Source: Alphaproteobacteria bacterium (GTDB lineage: Bacteria; Pseudomonadota; Alphaproteobacteria; Micavibrionales; UBA2020). Taken from it: 6,275 nt of DNA. How positions within the stretch are numbered: position 1 is the first letter of the stretch; each line of letters opens with the position of its first letter. Where the stretch lies: contig JAQSWE010000161.1 in NCBI GenBank assembly GCA_029266795.1, forward strand, positions 1-6,275, written 5' to 3'. Positions 1-5,857 of this stretch are shown piece by piece. The translations under genes and the position numbers were made by a program. The notes under the pieces are model-generated. The model did not search any database. It was not told where the DNA came from and worked only from the letters and a program-made list of their open reading frames with translations.

Positions 1-41
1 TTGCCTGTAGTATGGTCGCCGGACAATAACAGCGGGCAATC

Positions 42-1508
42 ATGGGCTATCAGTACAAGCCGAAACTCACGACCGGACAGAAAATCAAGAAATTCGCCAA
101 GCGCATGACGCTGGCGCTCGCCTTCGGCGCTGCGGTTGCGGGCACAGGTGTCAATTATTACGGCAGCGACGAAGAACTGCTGGTGCGCATCGACAAGGTC
201 AAAGTCGTTCCCGCGACCGAAGCCGGCGAAGCGCCAAAGATGGTCATCTATACCGATAAAGGCACATTCGTAAACGCCCCCACCCGCATGCTGATGAAAG
301 ATGCGGGCGATGCGGCGGAGATCGCTCAGTACCTGCGTGAAGGCGAAACGCTCAAGATTACCGTCTACGGCCTCAACCCGCATCTGGGCAAGCTGGACCG
401 CGACGATTTACACCTCTACCGCAACATCCGCAAAGTGCATCCCGGCCCCGGCCAGATCATCATCGTGACCCCGCCGCCGACACCCGATGACGGCGTGATC
501 GTGACGCCCCCCGGCCAATTGCCGCCCAAGCTGCCTACCGGCGCGCTGACCGATAACGGCTTTCAGGAAGATCAGCTGGCCCCCGAAGCCTCGGCCATGA
601 ACAGTGACCTGAATGCGATTTCCAAAAACGTGCCGCAGCTGGCGCGCGACCTTGCGATCATGGCGAAGCTGCCCCTGACCGGCCGCCCCGTCTATGACAT
701 GCTCATCGATCCCGCGAACGGCATGCGCTCCACGCTGTTCCCCGTGCCGCTGAAGGAAGGATCGACCAGCACCTACCAGAACAAGCATGCCCGCATCGGG
801 CGCGGCACCGGCACGTCGACCGCCTTCCATGAATATTACCACGCCTATCAGGATGTGACGGAAGATGGGAAGGGCATGTTCAGCCTGACCGTCAAGGACG
901 CGGCGATCGCCAACTTCCTGACCGAAGCGAGCGCCGTTGCCTATGAAATCGCAGCCCGTAAAGAGGCCGAAAAGCTTGGCCTGCAGTTCCGCGCCACGCC
1001 CGTCTATCAGGAAACACGCGCGGACGGCAGCGTCAGGACCTATACGATCACCTCACCCTCGACCAACCCCGAAAACCTCAAAGCCTTCGACGCCGCATAT
1101 AATGCCGCGCTGTCGCAGAATTTGGGCGAGGCCAAGGCTCTCGAGGCCGGCGGCAAAGCCGTTGTGCGCCGCCTGCTGGACGCAAAGGATGACCAGTGGA
1201 GTTCCCTTTACGCGCAAGTCGCCATCATCAACATCAACAACAATCTCCACGCCTTCCGCGAGGACGGCACAAGCGCGGGCTATCCCCAGAAACGCGCCGA
1301 CGTCTTCACGCGGCAGGGCAAGCTCGGCACCGCGCTCAACTTCATCCCCGATGAATTCCTGGGGCCGCAGGCAAACGCCTCTATCGACAAGACCTTCAAG
1401 GCGATGGGCCTGCTGATCGAAAACAAGGCACAGACCTATTACACGCCCGTGCCGGAGCAGAACAACCGCACCAGCCGCGCGCCCGCCCCCGGCCGTCCGG
1501 CAGGCTGA
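42..1508 (+). CDS. Membrane-anchored or exported HExxH metallopeptidase-like protein
   Basis: This 488-residue protein is probably a zinc-dependent peptidase acting outside the cytoplasm; the substrate is unknown. Residues 13-21 are basic and are followed by a hydrophobic Ala/Gly/Leu stretch (about 22-38), which fits a signal anchor or a signal peptide with an AVA-G cleavage site. Residues about 46-133 form a small domain containing VIYTD, a YLREGETLKITVYG segment and LYRNI. This pattern vaguely recalls DUF1523-type proteins, from memory only. A proline-rich linker follows (about 134-170). The C-terminal domain has HEYYH at 263-267 and TEASA with Glu295, 28 residues later, a plausible third zinc ligand with Glu264 as catalytic base. 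The 250-380 region shares spacing with the two minus-strand HExxH proteins. No strong Shine-Dalgarno precedes the ATG. This start is chosen because it supplies the positively charged n-region; Met22 is an alternative. The C-terminus is Pro/Ala-rich. The gene ends 13 bp before a terminator hairpin. Confidence 0.8.
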   Translation: MGYQYKPKLTTGQKIKKFAKRMTLALAFGAAVAGTGVNYYGSDEELLVRIDKVKVVPATEAGEAPKMVIYTDKGTFVNAPTRMLMKDAGDAAEIAQYLREGETLKITVYGLNPHLGKLDRDDLHLYRNIRKVHPGPGQIIIVTPPPTPDDGVIVTPPGQLPPKLPTGALTDNGFQEDQLAPEASAMNSDLNAISKNVPQLARDLAIMAKLPLTGRPVYDMLIDPANGMRSTLFPVPLKEGSTSTYQNKHARIGRGTGTSTAFHEYYHAYQDVTEDGKGMFSLTVKDAAIANFLTEASAVAYEIAARKEAEKLGLQFRATPVYQETRADGSVRTYTITSPSTNPENLKAFDAAYNAALSQNLGEAKALEAGGKAVVRRLLDAKDDQWSSLYAQVAIININNNLHAFREDGTSAGYPQKRADVFTRQGKLGTALNFIPDEFLGPQANASIDKTFKAMGLLIENKAQTYYTPVPEQNNRTSRAPAPGRPAG

Positions 1509-1519
1509 TCACCGCGCAT

Positions 1520-1558
1520 AAAAAAAACACCCCGGTTTGCAGCCGGGGTGTTTTTTTA
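1520..1558. terminator. Bidirectional Rho-independent terminator between convergent genes
   Basis: A perfect 8-bp GC-rich stem pairs 1528-1535 (CACCCCGG) with 1543-1550 (CCGGGGTG) around a 7-nt loop (1536-1542). An A-run at 1520-1527 precedes it and a T-run at 1551-1557 follows it. The T-run serves the plus-strand gene ending at 1508. The A-run becomes a U-tract for the minus-strand gene ending at 1577. The symmetry and the convergent arrangement make a shared two-way terminator very likely. Confidence 0.92.
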
Positions 1559-1576
1559 TTGTTCGGGAGGCCGCGA

Positions 1577-3133
1577 TCAGAAGTCGATCCCGCCGCCGCC
1601 AAAATCGAAGCCGCCACCGCCGCCGATATCGATCGAGCCGACGTCGATATTGATATCAGGGATCGAGATGTCCGGCACATTAAACGTGCCGACATCGACG
1701 TTGCCCAGATCAAGTCCTGCAGCGCCGTTGAAGCTGTCGCCGAGGCTGGAAAGGTCAGCATCCGACAGTGCGGGCGTCAGGTTGTCGAGGTCGAGATTGG
1801 CGTCCGCCGCGATATTGTCGGGGATGCCGAGCGTATCGTTGATGACGCTGGGATCCACCAGCGCCGCCGAGGATGCCGCTTCGGACACGCCGTTGCCGGC
1901 ATCGGCCGCCGCCGCGACCGCATTGCCATGGTCGTGATGCGAATGGTTCAGCATATCAGCAATCATGAAACCCATATAGAAATCCAGCGGGCTGTAGCCG
2001 ACATAAGTGGGGGAAGACGGGCCGCTATAGTTGTCGATAGAGGTCGATGCCTTCTTGATCTCGCCCGCCTTATGGGTCGCCAGCACGGCCTGCGCGTTAT
2101 AGCCTTTCTTGATTTTCTCGAGGTCGATCTTGACGTCATGAGAGGGTTTGTTGCGCGCGGCCTTGTCGAGCTTGTACATGTGCTTGTCGAGGTTGGCGCT
2201 GGCGCTTTCCAGACCCTTGATGCTCTTGTTCGCGCCGTCTTCCAGCTTGTCGAAACCTTCCAGCTTTGCGCGCAGCTCAACCGCTGCCGCCGGGAAAGCG
2301 GGACCCATTTCGGATGCCAGCTTGTTGAAGAAGTCGCGGTCGGCCAGCAGCCCTGCCACCTGCAGTTTCATGCCCTCGGCAATCTGCTGTTCGGTGAAGA
2401 CGCCCGACGCCGTTTCACGGATTTCCTTCAGCGGCGCTTCGACTTCCTTGCGCTCGGCAACCAGCGCCTGCGTCGCGATCTTCGTCTCGGCCAGCGCGGG
2501 CGTATCGGCAGCGAGATTTTTCTGCAGCGTCACGATATCGTCGCCGCCCTTCGTCATTTCCTTGATGACCGCGCGGCCTTCGCGGTAATGGCTGTTCACC
2601 AGCCACGACCATGCATGGGCGAAACCGGATTTGGAGGAGAAATAGCCGATCTCCGCCTCGTTCAGCTTCGGCGCGCCCTCTTTCGCGCCGGCGTTGAATT
2701 CATCGACGGGCGACAAGGCGCGCGTCGCGTAACGGATGGAGGATTCCAGTTTCTCTTCCTTGGCTTCGGACGCATTTACCTGCTGCTGGATATTGCGGAC
2801 TTTTTCGTCGAGCTTGCTTTCCTCGCCATGCGTCGCGGTCAGCGCGTTCAGGCGGATCTCCGCCTCGCGGCTTGCGGTCATCGCGTCCTTGAAGGTCTGC
2901 ACGAAATCGATGCTGTTGCCGAGCGACGCCGACAGCTTGCCGAGGTTTTCTTCATCGAGCGACGGCCAGAACAGCGAGCCCGCAAAGCGCTCGATCATGG
3001 TGTCGTAGGTTTTTTCGGTGGCTTCGCGTTTGCCCTGGATATCGCGGATCGACTCCCGCAACTTACCGACGGCCTTGTTGTTGTCATTGATGAGGGTTTT
3101 GAATGTATCCCGGACTTTGACGACTTGGGTCAC
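1577..3133 (-). CDS. Coiled-coil protein with His-rich patch and basic-free acidic Gly/Asp tail
   Basis: I do not recognise this 518-residue protein. Residues 1 to about 365 are rich in Lys, Glu, Ala and Leu, with segments such as 104-135 and 203-240 that look like long helices or coiled coils. There is no signal peptide. Residues 366-403 hold an aromatic segment (PTYVGYSPLDFYMGF), a short hydrophobic helix and the His-rich HSHHDH at 397-402, a possible metal-binding or peripheral-contact patch. Residues 404-518 contain 18 Asp, one Glu and no Lys, Arg, His or Cys. They end in alternating hydrophobic/Asp repeats and GGGGG/GGGG runs finishing in IDF. The start is GTG, set by a good AAAGGA Shine-Dalgarno at 3142-3147 with an 8-nt spacer; no upstream in-frame ATG fits better. 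It has its own candidate promoter and shares the terminator at 1520-1558. A scaffold, a secreted protein or a peptidase substrate or partner are all possible; none is shown. Confidence 0.82.
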   Translation of the reverse strand: MTQVVKVRDTFKTLINDNNKAVGKLRESIRDIQGKREATEKTYDTMIERFAGSLFWPSLDEENLGKLSASLGNSIDFVQTFKDAMTASREAEIRLNALTATHGEESKLDEKVRNIQQQVNASEAKEEKLESSIRYATRALSPVDEFNAGAKEGAPKLNEAEIGYFSSKSGFAHAWSWLVNSHYREGRAVIKEMTKGGDDIVTLQKNLAADTPALAETKIATQALVAERKEVEAPLKEIRETASGVFTEQQIAEGMKLQVAGLLADRDFFNKLASEMGPAFPAAAVELRAKLEGFDKLEDGANKSIKGLESASANLDKHMYKLDKAARNKPSHDVKIDLEKIKKGYNAQAVLATHKAGEIKKASTSIDNYSGPSSPTYVGYSPLDFYMGFMIADMLNHSHHDHGNAVAAAADAGNGVSEAASSAALVDPSVINDTLGIPDNIAADANLDLDNLTPALSDADLSSLGDSFNGAAGLDLGNVDVGTFNVPDISIPDINIDVGSIDIGGGGGFDFGGGGIDF

Positions 3134-3141
3134 TGTGCGAT

Positions 3142-3147
3142 TCCTTT
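3142..3147 (-). promoter_or_regulatory. Shine-Dalgarno deciding a GTG start
   Basis: Read on the minus strand, AAAGGA lies 8 nt before the GTG at 3133-3131. The nearby minus-strand ATG triplets are in other frames. This is the clearest ribosome binding site in the window and fixes the start of the coiled-coil gene. Confidence 0.7.
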
Positions 3148-3172
3148 GACATGCATTATGTTATATGGCATG

Positions 3173-3201
3173 AAAGTACCACAGGCCATAATGACTGTCA
3201 A
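3173..3201 (-). promoter_or_regulatory. Candidate sigma70-type promoter for the coiled-coil gene
   Basis: On the minus strand a perfect TTGACA -35 (3201-3196) is followed, after 17 bp, by TACTTT (3178-3173), a 3-of-6 match to the -10 consensus. It lies in the 99-bp AT-rich gap between the two minus-strand transcription blocks, leaving a leader of about 30-35 nt before the GTG. The weak -10 keeps confidence moderate. No clear intrinsic terminator was seen in this gap for the upstream peptidase gene, so read-through is also possible. Confidence 0.45.
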
Positions 3202-3232
3202 AATATTTACGGAAATTGATAAGTAGCTGATT

Positions 3233-4429
3233 TTAATATAGTTTTAGCTTGGAAGCACGTACTACAGACGCTGCCGAAGTGGGCATAGCGATGTTTGGAA
3301 TTGCCGGCTCTTTAGGCACTGTAAATTTGCTGTTCACACCAGGCGGTTGATATGTGCCCGCCTTGATCTCGTCATAGACTTGATGCTTGAAATTAAGGCT
3401 GGAAGATTGCCAGGCGTTATAGTCTGCCCGCCGATAATCGATGCTGTCGAGCGGCTTGCCGCCCGGCGCCTTCAGATAGTTCACTTCCGCGATATCCCCC
3501 AGTTTCGCGATGTCGTCGACGGTCAGCGGGGTGAAGGGCTTGCCCGCTTTTTTCATCGCATCCATGTTTTCCGCGCTGGGCATGTTTTGCAGGGCTTGCG
3601 TGTTATAAATCTCCGAGAGGCTGTCGCCGAACATATTTTTGGCCGTGAACCATGCATCGAAGGCCGCGCGCTTGGCCGTTCCCGTCGCGACGGCGTTCGG
3701 CAGTTTATCGACATTCCGCTCGTAGGCCTTCGCGATGTGGCCCATACAGTTAAAGCCCCCGGCAAGCGCATTCCAGGCGGCGGGCTTGCCCGCTTCCTTC
3801 AATTTCCAGGCGATATCTGTCGCGGTGGCCTGTGCATCGGCCTCCATCGCGCGCTCGTACCACAACTGCTCGACGGGCGACGGCACCTTGTCGTTGAACA
3901 CCTTCATCACCCCGCCCTTCACCTGACGTTCATGATGCAGTTCATGCAGCAGGATGGCAACGACAGTGCCGTGTTTTGCATAGCCCTGCGCATGGATTTC
4001 GAAATTCTTCACGGTCATTTCACCGTTTTTATAGCTTGGAAAAAATATGTTCGAACCGCCGCTGAAGCGCGGGTCTGGCTGGATCTTCACCTTGGTTTCA
4101 CCAAGGTCGTCGATCATCGTCTGCCCCTCCGGCACCGAGGCGATATCGGCGAGTGCGCGGTTGATGCGCATGTTCTGTACCAGCGGCAGCGCGGTCGCCA
4201 ATACCAGCGGGTTTTCAAACGTAATGGCGACTTTCTCCAGCGCCTGCACGGTCGGCATCAGGCGGTTTTTGAAATCCTCCGCCAGTTCGCGCATGACTTC
4301 CTGCGTGAGCGTCAGATTGCCCTCGCGCGCGTCCCAGTATTTGCTGTCCATGCGCGCGCGCGCTTCCTTCATCCCCGGAATTTCGGGGGAGACGGCCTCG
4401 GCTGGTTTTTGTTCGGGATTTCCGTCCAT
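3233..4429 (-). CDS. Soluble HExxH/EADA putative metallopeptidase, downstream paralog
   Basis: This 398-residue protein is probably a zinc metallopeptidase. HELHH is at 162-166 and RAMEADA at 193-199, so Glu196 sits 30 residues after the second His, as expected for the third ligand of a gluzincin-like site. The conserved frame around it includes SPVEQLW (184-190) and a helix ending in AWKLKEAGKP (207-216). No signal peptide or membrane segment is visible, so it looks cytoplasmic. A C-terminal block (294-360) with VNYLK and GKPLDS is nearly as well conserved with the upstream paralog as the catalytic region; the tail beyond about 360 is divergent. The ATG lies 3 bp after the upstream stop, with only a weak GGA ribosome site inside the preceding coding end, so translational coupling is likely. 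The family may be DUF6782 (recollection, not searched). Enzymatic activity is inferred only from the motif. Confidence 0.85.
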   Translation of the reverse strand: MDGNPEQKPAEAVSPEIPGMKEARARMDSKYWDAREGNLTLTQEVMRELAEDFKNRLMPTVQALEKVAITFENPLVLATALPLVQNMRINRALADIASVPEGQTMIDDLGETKVKIQPDPRFSGGSNIFFPSYKNGEMTVKNFEIHAQGYAKHGTVVAILLHELHHERQVKGGVMKVFNDKVPSPVEQLWYERAMEADAQATATDIAWKLKEAGKPAAWNALAGGFNCMGHIAKAYERNVDKLPNAVATGTAKRAAFDAWFTAKNMFGDSLSEIYNTQALQNMPSAENMDAMKKAGKPFTPLTVDDIAKLGDIAEVNYLKAPGGKPLDSIDYRRADYNAWQSSSLNFKHQVYDEIKAGTYQPPGVNSKFTVPKEPAIPNIAMPTSAASVVRASKLKLY

Positions 4430-4432
4430 GCG

Positions 4433-5617
4433 CTACATCCGCATCGTGGTCGCAGGACGTTTCAGGCTGACGGGCGCGGCAGCAGTCTTGGCGGGCTCCG
4501 GTGCCTTCGTGAAGCTGGAGCATGTCGTCACAGGCACGGCGGACGCAGCCGGGCCGGTTTCGTATTTCCCTTGCGATACGCGGTCATATACGTCATGCGC
4601 CTTGCGCAGCTTTTCCGCGGCGTCCTGATCGAAATCGGCGCGGCGGTAATCGGGGCTGTCGAGCGGCTTGCCGCCCGGCAGTTTCAGGTAATTGACTGGG
4701 CCGATATCGCCGATTTTTTCCATGTCGGCAACTGTCAGTGGGGCGAACGGCTTGCCTGCCTTGTGCATTTCTTCAAGGCCTTCGGGCGCCGGAGTCTTAC
4801 TGATGCCCTGTTCGTTATACATCACTGAAACGCCGCCGTTGAAGGCATCGAACCATGCGTCGAACGCCGCGCGCTTCGCAGCACCGGAAGCGACCGAGGA
4901 CGGATCGGCCAGCGCTTTTTTCTCGTATTCAGCAGCGAGCGCGATGGGCCAGTCCCGGGCGGTGCGGATATGTGTCCACGCTTCGGGCTTGCCGTTTTCC
5001 TTCAGCTTCCATGCTATGTCTATGGCGGTCGCCTCTGCATCGGCCTCAGTCATGCGATTGTGCCACAACAGCTCGATCGGCGACGGCGCCTTGTCGTGGA
5101 TCGCGTTCAGAACCTTGTGGTCCATCTGTCGCTTGTGCTGCAATTCGTGGGTCAGTACGGCGACGATGCCGCCCAGCGTCGCAAGGCCTGCAATATTAAT
5201 TTCCCTGGCAATGACGCTGAGGTCGGTGCCATTGATGGAGCGCGTCGTGCAAAACTGCCCCCCGCTGACCGTCGGGTTGGGATCGAGGTGGATTTTCGGC
5301 ACGCCTGCCGCCGCCTCAACCAGTGCCGCCCCTTCCGGGATGCTCGCAATGTCTGACAATGCGCGCTTCAGCCGCAGGTTCTGCACAAACGGCAATGCGG
5401 TCGCGAGCAAATCCGGCCGGTCAAGCAGCAAGTCAAGTTTGGCGAGCGCCACCTTCACGGGAAACACGACTTTCTTTTGAAATTCCGTTGGCTTGGGCCG
5501 CGCGAAACTGCTGAGGCCGTGCCAGAATTCGGGTTTCATGCGGTCGAGCGCCGCTTTCATCCCGGGGATCTCGGATGCCTCTGCTTCTGCTGTTTTTACC
5601 GGCTCTTGCGTATCCAT
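4433..5617 (-). CDS. Soluble HExxH/EADA putative metallopeptidase, upstream paralog
   Basis: This 394-residue protein is a paralog of the gene immediately downstream, probably a soluble zinc metallopeptidase. HELQH is at 157-161 and TEADAEATA at 190-198, with Glu191 30 residues after His161, the same spacing as in the paralog. By hand count, 36 of 58 residues match across the segment from HExxH to GKPxAW (157-214), and 41 of 67 match in the C-terminal block (286-352). The C-terminus (355-394) is Ala/Pro/Thr-rich and probably disordered. The start is supported by the paralog: both begin with Met-Asp and reach EIPGMK after 15 residues. The ribosome site is poor, with AGGA abutting the ATG and GGGGG 12 nt upstream. 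It is the first gene of the minus-strand pair and diverges from putA. A recent tandem duplication followed by divergence is the simplest origin. Confidence 0.86.
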   Translation of the reverse strand: MDTQEPVKTAEAEASEIPGMKAALDRMKPEFWHGLSSFARPKPTEFQKKVVFPVKVALAKLDLLLDRPDLLATALPFVQNLRLKRALSDIASIPEGAALVEAAAGVPKIHLDPNPTVSGGQFCTTRSINGTDLSVIAREINIAGLATLGGIVAVLTHELQHKRQMDHKVLNAIHDKAPSPIELLWHNRMTEADAEATAIDIAWKLKENGKPEAWTHIRTARDWPIALAAEYEKKALADPSSVASGAAKRAAFDAWFDAFNGGVSVMYNEQGISKTPAPEGLEEMHKAGKPFAPLTVADMEKIGDIGPVNYLKLPGGKPLDSPDYRRADFDQDAAEKLRKAHDVYDRVSQGKYETGPAASAVPVTTCSSFTKAPEPAKTAAAPVSLKRPATTMRM

Positions 5618-5661
5618 TCCTGAAGCGATCCCCCGACTCTGGATGGCGGCGTGTAATTATT

Positions 5662-5690
5662 ATTTTAACAGATTTTTAACTTTATGGAAA
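5662..5690 (-). promoter_or_regulatory. Candidate promoter for the tandem peptidase genes
   Basis: On the minus strand TTTCCA (5690-5685, 4 of 6 matches to -35) is followed after 17 bp by TAAAAT (5667-5662, 5 of 6 matches to -10). Transcription would begin near 5655, giving a leader of about 38 nt before the ATG at 5617. The surrounding AT-rich sequence contains further near matches, so the exact site is uncertain. Confidence 0.4.
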
Positions 5691-5697
5691 TCATAGG

Positions 5698-5726
5698 TCT
5701 ACATCATTATTCACGAGCAGTATAAT
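5698..5726 (+). promoter_or_regulatory. Candidate promoter toward putA
   Basis: TCTACA (5698-5703, 4 of 6) is followed after 17 bp by a perfect TATAAT (5721-5726). Transcription would start near 5733, giving putA an unusually long leader of about 125 nt that spans a short open frame and inverted repeats. A nearer promoter ending in GATTAT (5815-5820) cannot be excluded but lacks a convincing -35. Confidence 0.45.
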
Positions 5727-5734
5727 ATTTCCAT

Positions 5735-5788
5735 ATGAAAAAAGCGTTAATCGCCTGTTATGGCTTGGTTTTTCAGCCTGAAAATTGA
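5735..5788 (+). CDS. Possible 17-residue leader peptide upstream of putA
   Basis: A short frame reads MKKALIACYGLVFQPEN and then TGA. Its ATG lies about 2 nt after the predicted transcription start, so translation would be leaderless or nearly so; no Shine-Dalgarno is visible. It has one proline codon, so it is not an obvious proline-counting attenuator. Its position inside a long putA leader with inverted repeats is the only reason to list it; chance is a real alternative. Confidence 0.18.
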   Translation: MKKALIACYGLVFQPEN

Positions 5789-5819
5789 TATGCAAAGCTT
5801 ATTGAGACAGGCTAGATTA
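5748..5819. repeat. Imperfect inverted repeat in the putA leader
   Basis: The left arm TAATCGCCTGT (5748-5758) pairs fully with ACAGGC-TA-GATTA (5807-5819), leaving only a 2-nt bulge (5813-5814). The arms are 48 nt apart and would enclose the end of the short open frame. This could be a long-range RNA stem or the two halves of a looped operator. Chance cannot be excluded for arms of this length. Confidence 0.35.
5770..5784. repeat. Short palindrome TTTTCA-GCC-TGAAAA
   Basis: Two perfect 6-bp arms are separated by 3 bp. A 15-bp AT-rich dyad like this is the size of a dimeric regulator half-site pair. It lies 73 bp upstream of the putA start, inside the larger inverted repeat. As RNA it would be only a weak hairpin. 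Confidence 0.3.
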
Positions 5820-5857
5820 TGCCCAGAAATCCAACATCGAAAACGGGACAAAACCCC

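Larger units (their letters stand above)
5618..5857. other. Divergent AT-rich intergenic regulatory region
   Basis: These 240 bp separate the minus-strand peptidase pair from putA and are far richer in A/T than the flanking genes. They hold one candidate promoter in each direction, a possible leader peptide frame and two inverted repeats. No divergently encoded PutR-like regulator is present here, although Lrp-type regulators often sit next to putA in alphaproteobacteria. Confidence 0.75.

Noticed and set aside
1..41. Possible promoter or ribosome site for the first gene
   Set aside because: Only 41 bp are available, without a convincing -10, -35 or Shine-Dalgarno; the signals may lie left of the window.
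937..1416. 159-residue plus-strand frame inside the first gene, and the minus-strand frame at 408-842
   Set aside because: Both lie fully inside the HEYYH gene in other frames, with low-complexity Ser/Thr/Pro/Arg or Gly/Arg/His-rich translations typical of out-of-frame reading.
3201..3208. AAATATTT palindrome after the downstream peptidase gene as a terminator
   Set aside because: It is only 8 bp of A/T with no loop, no GC stem and no following U-tract.
1559..3226. 555-residue plus-strand open frame opposite the coiled-coil gene
   Set aside because: It is antisense to a gene with a strong ribosome site and coherent composition. Its translation is rich in Arg, His and Val with no recognisable motif, it begins inside the terminator region, and such frames are common opposite GC-rich genes.
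3347..4828. 493-residue plus-strand open frame across both peptidase genes
   Set aside because: It spans the junction of two genes whose minus-strand reading frames are conserved as paralogs with HExxH motifs. The frame is a shadow of their codon bias.
5719..5747. Minus-strand TATACT as an alternative promoter for the peptidase pair
   Set aside because: The -10-like hexamer is good, but the sequence at the -35 position (ACGCTT) is a poor match, and the resulting leader would be about 95 nt. The candidate at 5662-5690 fits better.
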